64,000 nt of DNA. Source: Herbaspirillum seropedicae (GTDB lineage Bacteria > Pseudomonadota > Gammaproteobacteria > Burkholderiales > Burkholderiaceae_D). Each line of letters opens with the position of its first letter. Position 1 is the first letter of the stretch. Made by a program: the position numbers and the translations under genes. Shown here piece after piece: positions 28,090-36,001 of the stretch. Where the stretch lies: positions 4,273,021 through 4,337,020 of the forward strand of contig NZ_CP011930.1 of assembly GCF_001040945.1 (NCBI RefSeq), in the 5' to 3' direction. Below the pieces are notes generated by a model, which did not search any database, had not been told where the DNA came from, and saw only the letters and a program-made list of their open reading frames with translations.

Positions 28090-29721
28090 ATGAACAGCAA
28101 TAACAAGGCCGAGGTGGTCATCGTCGGCACCGGCGTGGTGGGCGTACTGATCGCCGAGCAACTGCTGAACGCCGGCATCCCGGTGCGGATGCTGGAAGCC
28201 GGTCCGCGCGTGGCGCGCGCCGAGGTGGTGGAGAACTTCCGCAACCTGCCGCTGGCGCTCAAGGGCGATCCGTCCTCCTGCTATCCGCCGCGTCCCTGGG
28301 CGCCGCATCCCATGCCCTCCAGCGAGAACCCGGACGATCACTACCTGGAACTGTCCGGCCCCGACAAGTACGCCCAGACCTTCATCCGCTACGCCGGTGG
28401 TTCCACCTGGCACTGGGCCGGCACCTGCTGGCGCCTCACGCCCGAAGACATGCGCCTGCACAGCCTCTACGGCGTAGGCCGCGACTGGGCCTTCGGCTAT
28501 GACGTGCTGGAGCCCTACTACACCCGCGTCGAACACCAGCTGGGCATCTGCGGCCCGTCGGACCCGGCCCTGCAATGGCCGCCGCAACGCTCGGCGCCCT
28601 ATCCGATGCCGGCCCTGCCCTTCAGCCCCGGCGAGCAACGCTTCACCGAAGTGGTCCAGGCGCTGGGCTATCGCAACATCCCCACGGCGCAGGCGCGCAA
28701 CAGCGGCATGCCCTACGACGACCGTCCGGCCTGCTGCGCCAACAACAATTGCGTGCCGGTCTGCCCGGTCGGCGCCAAGTACGACGCCGCCACCGCACTG
28801 GCGCGCCTGGAAGCCAAGGGCGCTACCATCCTCACCGACGCCGTGGTCTACCGGGTCGATACCGATGCCAACGACCGCGTCGAGGCCGTCAACTATTTCG
28901 ACGCCAACAAGCTCAGCCACCGCATCACCGGCAAGATCTTCGTGCTGGCCTGCAATGGCATCGAGACCCCCAAGCTGCTGCTGATGTCGGCCAACAGCCG
29001 CAACCCGCACGGCCTGGCCAACCGCTCCGACCAGGTCGGCCGCAACATGATGGACCACCCGCAGCTGACCATGACGCTGACCCTGTCCGAACCCTACTGG
29101 TCGGGCGTGGGTCCGGTGGTCAACAGCGGCATCATGGAAACCTCGCAGGGCGCGTTCCGCTCCGAACACGCCGGCGCCTACTTCCGCTACAACAATTTCG
29201 CGCGCAACCGCTTCGTCACCTTCGCCGCGCTCAAGAAGGGTCTGGTAGGCCAGGCGCTGGATGAAGAAATCCGCCGCATGACCGCCTGCACCGCCGACAT
29301 CGTGCTGGCGCACGAAGTGCTACCCGACGCCGAGAACCGCTTGACGCTCTCCAGCAAGAAGGACTGGCTGGGCCTGCCGCGTCCCGCCATCCACTATGAC
29401 GTGGGCGACTACACCCGCCGGTCGGCCGAACTCTATTCGCTGCCGATCGGCCGCAAGATCGCCGAGGCCATGGGCGCCACCGACATCAAGGTCAGCCCCA
29501 AGTTCGCCCAGAGCAAGCACATCATGGGCGGCACCATCATGGGCCTGGACCCGGCCAATTCGGTGGTCGATCCCGACTGCCGCGCCCACGACCATGACAA
29601 CCTGTACCTGCCCGGTGGCGGCGCCATGCCCAGCACGGCCTGCGGCAACAGCACCATCAGCATGGCGGCGCTGGGCCTCAAAGCGGCCGACGCCATCCTG
29701 CGTCAATTGCAGAAAGCCTGA
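28090..29721 (+). CDS. GMC oxidoreductase, FAD catalytic subunit with Fe-S motif
   Basis: 543 aa. The N-terminal FAD-binding motif is VIVGTGVVGVLIAEQ. GMC signatures include GGSTWHWAGTCWR and, at the C-terminus, MPSTACGNSTISMAALG. A Cys cluster CC-x4-C-x3-C at residues 215, 216, 221 and 225 has the spacing of the 3Fe-4S ligands of bacterial FAD glucose dehydrogenase. It would oxidise a sugar, sugar acid or polyol in the periplasm and pass electrons via the cluster to the next gene's cytochrome. Gluconate, sorbitol and fructose are all possible substrates. GGAAG precedes the ATG. Confidence 0.9.
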   Translation: MNSNNKAEVVIVGTGVVGVLIAEQLLNAGIPVRMLEAGPRVARAEVVENFRNLPLALKGDPSSCYPPRPWAPHPMPSSENPDDHYLELSGPDKYAQTFIRYAGGSTWHWAGTCWRLTPEDMRLHSLYGVGRDWAFGYDVLEPYYTRVEHQLGICGPSDPALQWPPQRSAPYPMPALPFSPGEQRFTEVVQALGYRNIPTAQARNSGMPYDDRPACCANNNCVPVCPVGAKYDAATALARLEAKGATILTDAVVYRVDTDANDRVEAVNYFDANKLSHRITGKIFVLACNGIETPKLLLMSANSRNPHGLANRSDQVGRNMMDHPQLTMTLTLSEPYWSGVGPVVNSGIMETSQGAFRSEHAGAYFRYNNFARNRFVTFAALKKGLVGQALDEEIRRMTACTADIVLAHEVLPDAENRLTLSSKKDWLGLPRPAIHYDVGDYTRRSAELYSLPIGRKIAEAMGATDIKVSPKFAQSKHIMGGTIMGLDPANSVVDPDCRAHDHDNLYLPGGGAMPSTACGNSTISMAALGLKAADAILRQLQKA

Positions 29722-29729
29722 GGCCGAAC

Positions 29730-31229
29730 ATGCACAAGACTCTCTTGACCGTCCTGCTGGCCGCGCTGATGGCTGGTTCTGCCCTGGCGCAAACCACCGA
29801 CAGCAACACCACCCCGAGCGCCGACGCAACGGCATCCGCAGCTGCGCCAGCGCCCGCACCGGCCATCTCCCCCGAGGCCGCCCTGATCGAGCGCGGCCAT
29901 TACCTGGCCATCGCATCGGACTGCATCGCCTGCCACACCGCACCGCGCGGCAAACCCATGGCCGGCGGCCTGGCCATTGCCTCGCCGGTGGGCGAGATCA
30001 TCGCCACCAACATCACGCCCTCCAAGACGCATGGCATCGGTAATTACACCGAGGAACAATTTGCGGCGGCCCTGCGCCGGGGCGTGCGCGCCGATGGCGC
30101 CAACCTGTATCCGGCCATGCCCTACACCGCCTATGCGGCCCTGAGCGACGCCGACGTGCAGGCGCTGTATGCCTACTTCATGAAGGGCGTGGCCCCGGTG
30201 GATGTGGCCACGCGCCCGACCGACCTGCCCTTCCCGATGAACCTGCGCTGGTCGATGAAGGCGTGGAATGCGCTCTTCCTGAAGGAGCAGCCGCTGCCGC
30301 CACAGCCGCAGCGTTCGGCGCAATGGCTGCGTGGCCGCTACCTGGCCGAAGGTCCGGCGCATTGCAGCACCTGCCACACGCCGCGCGGCTGGCTGATGCA
30401 GGAAAAGCCCGACCTGCAACTCGCCGGCGCCCAGGTCGGCCCCTGGTACGCGCCCAATATCACTTCCCATCCCAGCGCCGGCATCGGCAGCTGGAGCCAG
30501 GATGATCTGGTCGCCTACCTGCGCACGGGCCGCCTGGAAGGCCGCGCCCAGGCTGCCGGCAGCATGGCCGAGGCGATCACGCACAGTTTCTCCAGGCTGA
30601 CCGAGGAAGACCTGCGCGCCATTGCCGTGTACATCAAGGATCGTCCGGCCATCGCCACTGGCGATGCGCAAGGCAGCGGCAGCCGCTTCGACCAGGGAAA
30701 GGCCGGTAACGCCCTGGCGCAGTTCCGTGGCCGCACGCTCAGCGCCGAGAGTCCGGAAGAGATCCGTGGCGCGCGCATCTTCTCGGCCAGCTGCGCCTCC
30801 TGCCATGGCTACAATGGCCAGGGCAGCCGCGACGGCTACTATCCCAGCCTGTTCCGCAACTCCGCCACCGCAGGCGTGAATGCCAACAACCTCATCGCCA
30901 CCATCCTCTACGGCGTAGACCGCGAGACGGAGCAAGGCGGCCATGTCTTCATGCCCCCCTTCGGCGACCAGCCCAATGCGCTCAACAAGCTCTCCAATGC
31001 GGACGTGGCGGCCTTGTCCAACTACCTGCTGAAGTACTATGGCAAGCCTGCAGCCACCGTCAAGGCCGAGGACGTGGAAGTGATCCGCCAGGGAGGGCCG
31101 CGTTCGCCGCTGCTGCTGATGGCGCGCATCGGCATGGGCGTGGCCGTCGCGGTGCTCGTGCTGCTGTTGCTGGTGGGCCTGATGGTGGCCTTGCGCAAAC
31201 GGCCTGATCCGGAACACGACTGGAAATAG
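29730..31229 (+). CDS. Triheme membrane-anchored cytochrome c subunit of the dehydrogenase
   Basis: 499 aa. A Sec signal peptide (TVLLAALMAGSALA) is followed by an Ala/Pro/Thr-rich linker and three class I cytochrome c domains with heme motifs CIACH (~residue 65), CSTCH (~211) and CASCH (~353). A C-terminal membrane helix (VAVAVLVLLLLVGLMVAL) anchors it. It receives electrons from the FAD/Fe-S subunit and passes them to ubiquinone or an oxidase. It begins eight bases after the FAD subunit stop and is followed by a strong terminator, closing the operon. Confidence 0.93.
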   Translation: MHKTLLTVLLAALMAGSALAQTTDSNTTPSADATASAAAPAPAPAISPEAALIERGHYLAIASDCIACHTAPRGKPMAGGLAIASPVGEIIATNITPSKTHGIGNYTEEQFAAALRRGVRADGANLYPAMPYTAYAALSDADVQALYAYFMKGVAPVDVATRPTDLPFPMNLRWSMKAWNALFLKEQPLPPQPQRSAQWLRGRYLAEGPAHCSTCHTPRGWLMQEKPDLQLAGAQVGPWYAPNITSHPSAGIGSWSQDDLVAYLRTGRLEGRAQAAGSMAEAITHSFSRLTEEDLRAIAVYIKDRPAIATGDAQGSGSRFDQGKAGNALAQFRGRTLSAESPEEIRGARIFSASCASCHGYNGQGSRDGYYPSLFRNSATAGVNANNLIATILYGVDRETEQGGHVFMPPFGDQPNALNKLSNADVAALSNYLLKYYGKPAATVKAEDVEVIRQGGPRSPLLLMARIGMGVAVAVLVLLLLVGLMVALRKRPDPEHDWK

Positions 31230-31241
31230 CGTTTCCCCTGT

Positions 31242-31313
31242 GGATAAGAAAACCGCTGTTCCCCTTGCAAGGAACAGCGGTTTTTCTTTGTGCGGATGGT
31301 ACGGCTTGCGCGG
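31242..31313. repeat. 72-bp direct repeat, left copy (with 32159-32230)
   Basis: Identical over 72 bases to 32159-32230, including the whole terminator hairpin. The copies flank the toxin-antitoxin module and are 917 bases apart. Further homology continues to the right of this copy (see the pseudogene entry). Confidence 0.9.
31249..31284 (+). terminator. Strong bidirectional terminator after the cytochrome gene
   Basis: AAAACCGCTGTTCC and GGAACAGCGGTTTT form a perfect 14-bp stem with an 8-base loop, followed by TCTTT on the plus strand. It terminates the dehydrogenase operon and could also act on minus-strand transcripts. It is identical to the hairpin at 32166-32201. Confidence 0.9.
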
Positions 31314-31453
31314 CAGCGGCTGGGCGTTGGGGTCACCCAGCTTCTCCAGCGGGATGCGGTAGGTCCGCATGACCGTGATGGCCGTGATGGCCGTGCCCAG
31401 GTTCTGCGCGATGGCCATGGCCGAGACGCGGGCGCGGGCCGGGAACAGGAAGA
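31290..31453 (-). pseudogene. Decayed duplicate of the 3' end of the MHS transporter gene at 32232-33629
   Basis: On the minus strand this stretch encodes fragments MAIAQNLGTAITA and TYRIPLEKLGDPNAQPLPR, matching the C-terminal region of the intact transporter (PLEKLDDPNAQPLPR). Two internal deletions are visible. One removes about 67 bases between two TTGCGCGG copies (32223-32230 and 32290-32297 in the intact gene). The other removes roughly 120 bases after GCGGTAGGT. Homology stops at GGGAACAG, immediately before the toxin-antitoxin promoter. It is a non-functional remnant. Confidence 0.85.
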
Positions 31454-31458
31454 CAAGC

Positions 31459-31498
31459 TTGACGTCACGAATTCCAGGTATATAATAAAACTTATATA
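31459..31498 (+). promoter_or_regulatory. Promoter and operator of the toxin-antitoxin operon
   Basis: TTGACG (31459-31464), 16-base spacer and TATAAT (31481-31486) make a near-consensus sigma-70 promoter. A perfect inverted repeat TATATAA / TTATATA (31479-31485 and 31492-31498) overlaps the -10 and is a good candidate operator for autorepression by the AbrB-like antitoxin. Confidence 0.8.
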
Positions 31499-31513
31499 GA
31501 AGGAGGAGTCATC

Positions 31514-31741
31514 ATGCTCACATTCAAAGTGACAACCGTAGGTGCATCAGAAGGGCTGATTCTGAACAAAGAGGCCAAGCGCATTCTGAACGTTCAGAAA
31601 GGCGACACCTTATACCTCACCGAGGCTCCGGATGGTGCAATGCGTATTACGCCGTACAACCCCGAATTTGAGCGGCAGATGACGCTGGCCGAGTCGATCA
31701 TGCATGACGACCGCGAGATACTGCGCGTGCTTGCTAAATGA
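31514..31741 (+). CDS. AbrB/MazE-like antitoxin
   Basis: 75 aa. The N-terminal ~45 residues match the SpoVT/AbrB swapped-hairpin DNA-binding fold (VTTVGASEGLILNKEAKRIL, VQKGDTLYLTEAPDG). The C-terminal ~30 residues are charged and helical, the usual toxin-neutralising tail. AAGGAGGAG precedes the ATG. The gene overlaps the Doc toxin by 4 bases (ATGA), a typical toxin-antitoxin arrangement. It should bind Doc and repress the promoter whose inverted repeat lies at 31479-31498. Base composition is visibly less GC-rich than neighbours, suggesting acquisition. Confidence 0.88.
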   Translation: MLTFKVTTVGASEGLILNKEAKRILNVQKGDTLYLTEAPDGAMRITPYNPEFERQMTLAESIMHDDREILRVLAK

Positions 31742-32121
31742 CTTGGCAGTGGGTTCTACGCGAAACGTTATTCGCGGTCCACGATAAGCAGCTTGCTGTG
31801 CATGGTGGTTTGGCAGGGATCCGGGACCTTAACGCAGTTGAGTCGGCGCTTAATCGGGCGAGAAATCTCGACTCTTACGGTAAACCGCCGCCAGACGTTG
31901 CCGATCTCGCAGCGGCCTATATCTACGGTCTCGCTACCAGTCATGGGTTCAGCGATGGATACAAGCGCACCGCATGGGTGATGGGTCGTCTTTTCCTTAT
32001 GCTCAACAACCAAACTCTTGTGTTTGAGCAGGTCGAGGCGATCAACTTCATGTTGTCCGTTGCGGCCGGTGACCTGTCAGAGAACCAAGTTGCAGACTGG
32101 GTGAGACGCCACCTGGGTTAG
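31738..32121 (+). CDS. doc: Doc-family (Fic fold) toxin
   Basis: 127 aa, the usual Doc length. The Fic-type active-site loop reads HGFSDGYKRTA, with the catalytic-site His at residue 69. Doc proteins normally have HxFx(D/N)(A/G)NKR; here the Asn is Tyr, while His, Phe, Asp, Lys and Arg are kept. Doc phosphorylates elongation factor Tu and blocks translation until bound by its antitoxin. The Asn-to-Tyr change could alter activity, although it may be common in AbrB-paired Doc proteins, which I cannot check. Lower GC than flanking genes. Confidence 0.88.
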   Translation: MTWQWVLRETLFAVHDKQLAVHGGLAGIRDLNAVESALNRARNLDSYGKPPPDVADLAAAYIYGLATSHGFSDGYKRTAWVMGRLFLMLNNQTLVFEQVEAINFMLSVAAGDLSENQVADWVRRHLG

Positions 32122-32158
32122 CAGTTTTCCTGCTGATTCAATGCGGGCAATTTGGGGA

Positions 32159-32230
32159 GGATAAGAAAACCGCTGTTCCCCTTGCAAGGAACAGCGGTTT
32201 TTCTTTGTGCGGATGGTACGGCTTGCGCGG
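32159..32230. repeat. 72-bp direct repeat, right copy
   Basis: Second copy of the 72-base repeat at 31242-31313, adjoining the 3' end of the intact transporter gene. Because the transporter homology extends beyond both copies, the duplication probably involved this gene end, not an insertion-sequence target site. Confidence 0.9.
32166..32201 (-). terminator. Bidirectional terminator between doc and the MHS transporter gene
   Basis: Perfect 14-bp stem (AAAACCGCTGTTCC / GGAACAGCGGTTTT). The flanks give T-runs on both strands, so it can end the transporter mRNA (minus) and the toxin operon (plus). Confidence 0.88.
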
Positions 32231-32231
32231 A

Positions 32232-33629
32232 TCAGGACTTGGCGTAGCGCCCCGCCACTTCAGCCTCGGCGCGCAGACGGTCATACTCGTTGCGCGGCAG
32301 CGGCTGGGCGTTGGGGTCATCCAGCTTCTCCAGCGGGATGCGGTAGGTCTCGCGTGCCGACAGCGCGGCCAGGGCCGAGACGATCGTGATGGCGAAGGCG
32401 ATGCTGCCCACGGTCAGCCAGATATTGCTCGATCCCGGCGGGGCGACGGCGGTGAACAGCGCCGGCAGCATGGCCGTGATGGCCGTGCCCAGGTTCTGCG
32501 CGATGGCCATGGCCGAGACGCGGGCGCGGGCCGGGAACAGCTCCGGATAGAAGCTGGGGAAGACCGCGTTATACCCCTGGTAGACCACGCCCCACATCAG
32601 GATAGACATCACGAAGGCCAGTTCGACATTGCGGATGCTGATGGCGTACAGGTAGGCGAAGGCGAACAGGCCCGCCAGCAGCGAACCCACGATGATGGGT
32701 GGACGACGGCCGATGCGGTCCGACAGCTTGCCCACATAGGGAATGACCAGCACGGCCACGATATTGCCCACCACCGGAATCCACAGGTAGACATCCTTGG
32801 CAAAGCCGATGCCATAGGCCGGCTGCACCGCATAGGCCGCCCCGAAGATGGTGGCCACCACCGGGATGACATTCATCAGCGCCATGCAGACCACGCGCAG
32901 CATATTGGGCGAGCAGTCACGGAAGGCATCGACCACCGGCGAGCGGCGCTTGAGTTCTTCCTTGTCGGCGGCCTTGAAGACCGGCGTCTCATCGACGGTG
33001 CGGCGGATCACCCAGCCGGCGATGATGACCAGGAAACTGAGCAGGAAGGGAATGCGCCAGCCCCAGACATTGAACTGCTCGGCCGGCATGTAGTGCGCCA
33101 GCGGCAGGAACACGGCGGCGGCCAGGATCTGCCCGGCCTGCACGCCCTGCAGCGTGAAGCTGGAGAAATAGCCGCGCCGTCCGAACGGTGAGTGTTCCAG
33201 GATCATGGAGCTGGCCCCGGAAATCTCGCCGGCCACGGCAAAGCCCTGCGCCAGGCGCATGATCACCAGCAAGGCCGGCGCCCACAGGCCGACCTGGTCA
33301 TAGGTCGGCAACAGCCCCACCCCGATGGTGGAAAAACCCATCAGGAACATGCACCACAGCAGCACCTTCTTGCGGCCATGGGTATCGCCCAGGTGGCCCA
33401 GCACGAAAGCGCCGATGGGACGCGCCACATAGCCCACCCCATAGGTCGCCAGCGAGGCGATGATGGCCGTGGTGGGGTCGCCCTTGGGGAAGAACAGTTG
33501 CGGGAAGATCAGCGACGCCGCCGTGGCGTAGATGAAGAAGTCATAGTATTCCAGCGCCGAGCCGATCCAGCCGCTGGCGGCGGCCTTCTTGCTCTGCTGG
33601 TGATGTGCATTGGATTGCGTGGATTGCAT
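32232..33629 (-). CDS. MHS-family MFS transporter, probable shikimate/quinate importer
   Basis: 465 aa from ATG 33629, preceded by GGAG at about 6-nt spacing; a longer frame to 33818 lacks sense. About 12 membrane helices with MHS signatures: ALEYYDFFIYATAASL in helix 1, GYVARPIGAFVLGHLGDTHGRKK, and RLAQGFAVAGEISGASS. ShiA (shikimate:H+ symporter) belongs to this family. Placement downstream of a porin and the shikimate catabolic genes on the same strand supports uptake of shikimate or quinate. Substrate is inferred from context. Its 3' end was partly duplicated to 31290-31453. Confidence 0.85.
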   Translation of the reverse strand: MQSTQSNAHHQQSKKAAASGWIGSALEYYDFFIYATAASLIFPQLFFPKGDPTTAIIASLATYGVGYVARPIGAFVLGHLGDTHGRKKVLLWCMFLMGFSTIGVGLLPTYDQVGLWAPALLVIMRLAQGFAVAGEISGASSMILEHSPFGRRGYFSSFTLQGVQAGQILAAAVFLPLAHYMPAEQFNVWGWRIPFLLSFLVIIAGWVIRRTVDETPVFKAADKEELKRRSPVVDAFRDCSPNMLRVVCMALMNVIPVVATIFGAAYAVQPAYGIGFAKDVYLWIPVVGNIVAVLVIPYVGKLSDRIGRRPPIIVGSLLAGLFAFAYLYAISIRNVELAFVMSILMWGVVYQGYNAVFPSFYPELFPARARVSAMAIAQNLGTAITAMLPALFTAVAPPGSSNIWLTVGSIAFAITIVSALAALSARETYRIPLEKLDDPNAQPLPRNEYDRLRAEAEVAGRYAKS

Positions 33630-33705
33630 GGTGTCTCCGTCTGGTGATTCCGGTGATGCTGGGCAAGCCGCCCTGGGTGGAGCGGGCCGGCTTGCGGGGA
33701 TGAGG

Positions 33706-34848
33706 TCAGAAGCGATGCAGGATGCCCATCTGCAGGCCGACCAGGCTCTTGCCGTTGATGTCGGCCCCGGCCAGGTTGCTGCCCGGACCGGCCGAACCGC
33801 TGAAGCGCCAACCGGCATTGGCCTGGTTCTTCATGTAATTGGCAAAGCCGTACAGGGTAGTACGCTTGGACAGGTCGTAGTACGCGCCGACGTTGCCGCC
33901 CTGCGCGCCGCCCTCCTTGTGGGAGGTATCGACCATGACGCCATAGAGCGCGCCGATGCGCAGCTGCGGCGTCAGGCGATAGTCCGCCGAGATCTGGTAG
34001 ACGTTGTAGAAGCGCTGGACGTTGGCGTCGTTGCCGGCGAAGAAGTTGTTGGGATTGCTGACATTGTTGAGTATCGTGGCGGCATTGTTGCCGTTGGTGT
34101 TGGCGGTGGTGTTATTGCTACGCACATAGGCCAGGTACACCTTGCCCGGACCATAGTCGTAGTTGAGGTAGACATTATGGTATTGCACCGCATTGTCGTA
34201 CAGCCCCCCGGCATTGGGCTTGGCCATCAGGCCGGCATAGCCCGCGCGATAGGGGCCGTTGATGTAGTCGATGCCGAGCTGATAGACGCCGCGCCGGCCC
34301 AGGCCTTCGCCGGCGGTCTCCGGCATCGCATAGTGCAGGTCGATCTGCAGGCCCGCCCAGCGCGGCGACTTCCAGGACAGGTCATTGTCGAAGCGCGAAG
34401 GCACGCCAAAGGTATTGATGATGGAGCCGTAGGTGGTGCGCTCGGTATAGTCGATGGCGCCGCCGATGAAGAAGGGCACGCTGTTCTGGCGGCCGATGCG
34501 GAACTCGCCGGCCGCAGGCGTCTTGATGCCGACCCAGGACTGGCGGTCGAACAGGCGCGTCCCATCGGCCTGGGCGCCGGTATCGGCGGAAAAGCCGTTT
34601 TCCAGTGTGAAGGTGGTGGCGTAGCCGCCGCCCAGGTCTTCGTATCCCTTGAGGCCAATGCGGCTGCGCAGGATGGCGCCGTCATTGAGCGCCCACAGGC
34701 TCTTGCCGCTGCTGCTGCGCATATAGCCCAGGTATTGATCGAGGGTGCCGTACAGGGTCACGTTGCTGGCGCTCTGGGCCAGCGCGCTGCCGCTGGCGGC
34801 CAGCAGCAGGCCCATGGCCACGGGGGTGCGGATGGATGGCTTTGTCAT
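33706..34848 (-). CDS. Outer-membrane porin, Burkholderiales type
   Basis: 380 aa from ATG 34848. A Sec signal peptide ends SGSALAQ (about residue 25). The mature protein begins SNVTLYGTLDQYLGY and has alternating beta-strand patterns with GLKGYEDLGGGYATTFTLEN, RQSWVGI and a C-terminal Phe (GILHRF), all typical of trimeric 16-strand porins (Gram-negative porin family 4). It likely admits small anions. It lies between the dehydratase and transporter genes, so probably serves substrate entry for the shikimate cluster. Confidence 0.9.
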   Translation of the reverse strand: MTKPSIRTPVAMGLLLAASGSALAQSASNVTLYGTLDQYLGYMRSSSGKSLWALNDGAILRSRIGLKGYEDLGGGYATTFTLENGFSADTGAQADGTRLFDRQSWVGIKTPAAGEFRIGRQNSVPFFIGGAIDYTERTTYGSIINTFGVPSRFDNDLSWKSPRWAGLQIDLHYAMPETAGEGLGRRGVYQLGIDYINGPYRAGYAGLMAKPNAGGLYDNAVQYHNVYLNYDYGPGKVYLAYVRSNNTTANTNGNNAATILNNVSNPNNFFAGNDANVQRFYNVYQISADYRLTPQLRIGALYGVMVDTSHKEGGAQGGNVGAYYDLSKRTTLYGFANYMKNQANAGWRFSGSAGPGSNLAGADINGKSLVGLQMGILHRF

Positions 34849-35128
34849 GTCTCGGTCTTCTCTGTTGTGTTGTTCTGTCGTTCTGCTTTTGCCAGCGCAA
34901 GCGCTGCCCGGCCAGCGCGGGCCTGGCGGTCGGAACTGCTTGATGGGAAAGAGGGCAAGGCGCTGCGGCAGCGGTCTACGCTGCGCCAATCAGCTGGATG
35001 GGGGCCAGGTGCTCATGTCGTCTCCTCTAGGTTGATCGTAGTCACGGTCATGCGCATGCGCAGTGCGCGCTGTTGCATGCCGACGGTTCTTGTTATTGTC
35101 CTTGCCGGATTTTTCCGGATTTCTGCTT
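34849..35128. other. Intergenic region between porin and dehydroshikimate dehydratase
   Basis: About 280 bases; no gene seen. It contains a GCATGCGCATGCGC-type palindromic patch near 35050 and a small hairpin (CCGGA-TTTT-TCCGG, ~35108-35121) just after the dehydratase stop. The length suggests that porin and transporter may have their own promoter. Confidence 0.4.
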
Positions 35129-36001
35129 CTAGGCAAATGCCGGTTCGCGCACGCGCAGGCCGCGCCGCAACACCTGGTCGGTGACCCACTTGGCCGAGCG
35201 TCGGGCGCGCTCGGCCACCACGGCCGGCGACATCTGCAGGTAGTCGTCATTGAAGACTTCGAAACTGTAGTCGCCGCGATAACCGCCGCGATGCAGGCGC
35301 CGCACCATGTCCGAAAGTTCAGCCGAATGCTCGCCCTCGCCGGGGAAGACGCGCAGGTGGCGCGCCGTCTCCAGCCTTTCCTCGGGGCTGCGGATCTCGC
35401 GCCACATGAAGTCCGACAGCTGCACCATCACGATACGGCGGCCAGGGATGGCGTCCAGGTCTTCCAGCGTGCCCCGGTTGGCCAGGATGTGGAAGGAATC
35501 GATGACCACGCCCAGGTTGGCGTGATCGGCCATCTCCACCACTTCCCAGGATTGCATGTACTGGTTGATATGACGGCCCCAGGACAGCGCCTCGAAACCC
35601 ACCCGTATGCCCAGCGGCACGGCCAGGTTGGCCAGCTTGCGCAGGTCGCGGGCGATGTGGGCGGTGTCACCGCTGGCATGCTGCGAGGTCGAGGAACACA
35701 CCAGCAGCAGCGGCGCACCGACCGCCTTGCAGATCTGCAAAAGGTTCTTGGCGACGTCGATCTTGTAGTCGTGCAGGGTGCCTTGCAGGCCTTCGTAATC
35801 GCGCATGACCTGGATGCCGGTCACGCGCACGCCGCTCTCGCGCACCAGTTTCACTGCTGCTTCCAGCCCGCCGGGATAGCCCACCAGGTCCTTGGACCAC
35901 AGCATCAACTGTGAAAAACCGGCGGCCCGGGAAGCCTGCAACTTGGATTCCAGCCCACCCGGCAGGGTGATGGTATCCATGCCGAAATTGTCGAGGTTCA
36001 C
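35129..36001 (-). CDS. quiC: 3-dehydroshikimate dehydratase, TIM-barrel (QuiC N-terminal-type)
   Basis: 290 aa, xylose-isomerase-like TIM barrel. Diagnostic segments are VGFEALSWGRHINQYMQ, ADHANLGVVIDSFHIL, IVMVQLSDF and YSFEVFNDD, which carry the expected metal ligands (Glu, Asp, Gln/His, Glu). It converts 3-dehydroshikimate to protocatechuate. In Pseudomonas this domain is fused to an HPPD-like domain in one protein; here the second domain is a separate gene two positions upstream (36848-37729). It overlaps the shikimate dehydrogenase stop by 4 bases. Confidence 0.85.
   Translation of the reverse strand: MNLDNFGMDTITLPGGLESKLQASRAAGFSQLMLWSKDLVGYPGGLEAAVKLVRESGVRVTGIQVMRDYEGLQGTLHDYKIDVAKNLLQICKAVGAPLLLVCSSTSQHASGDTAHIARDLRKLANLAVPLGIRVGFEALSWGRHINQYMQSWEVVEMADHANLGVVIDSFHILANRGTLEDLDAIPGRRIVMVQLSDFMWREIRSPEERLETARHLRVFPGEGEHSAELSDMVRRLHRGGYRGDYSFEVFNDDYLQMSPAVVAERARRSAKWVTDQVLRRGLRVREPAFA

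Noticed and set aside
31242..32230. Insertion-sequence target duplication around the toxin-antitoxin genes
   Set aside because: The 72-base repeat is too long, there is no transposase or terminal inverted repeat, and homology continues into the transporter gene.
35129..36001. Xylose isomerase or endonuclease IV reading of the TIM barrel
   Set aside because: The fold is shared, but EALSWGRH, DSFHIL and EVFNDD, with adjacent shikimate dehydrogenase, fit dehydroshikimate dehydratase better.
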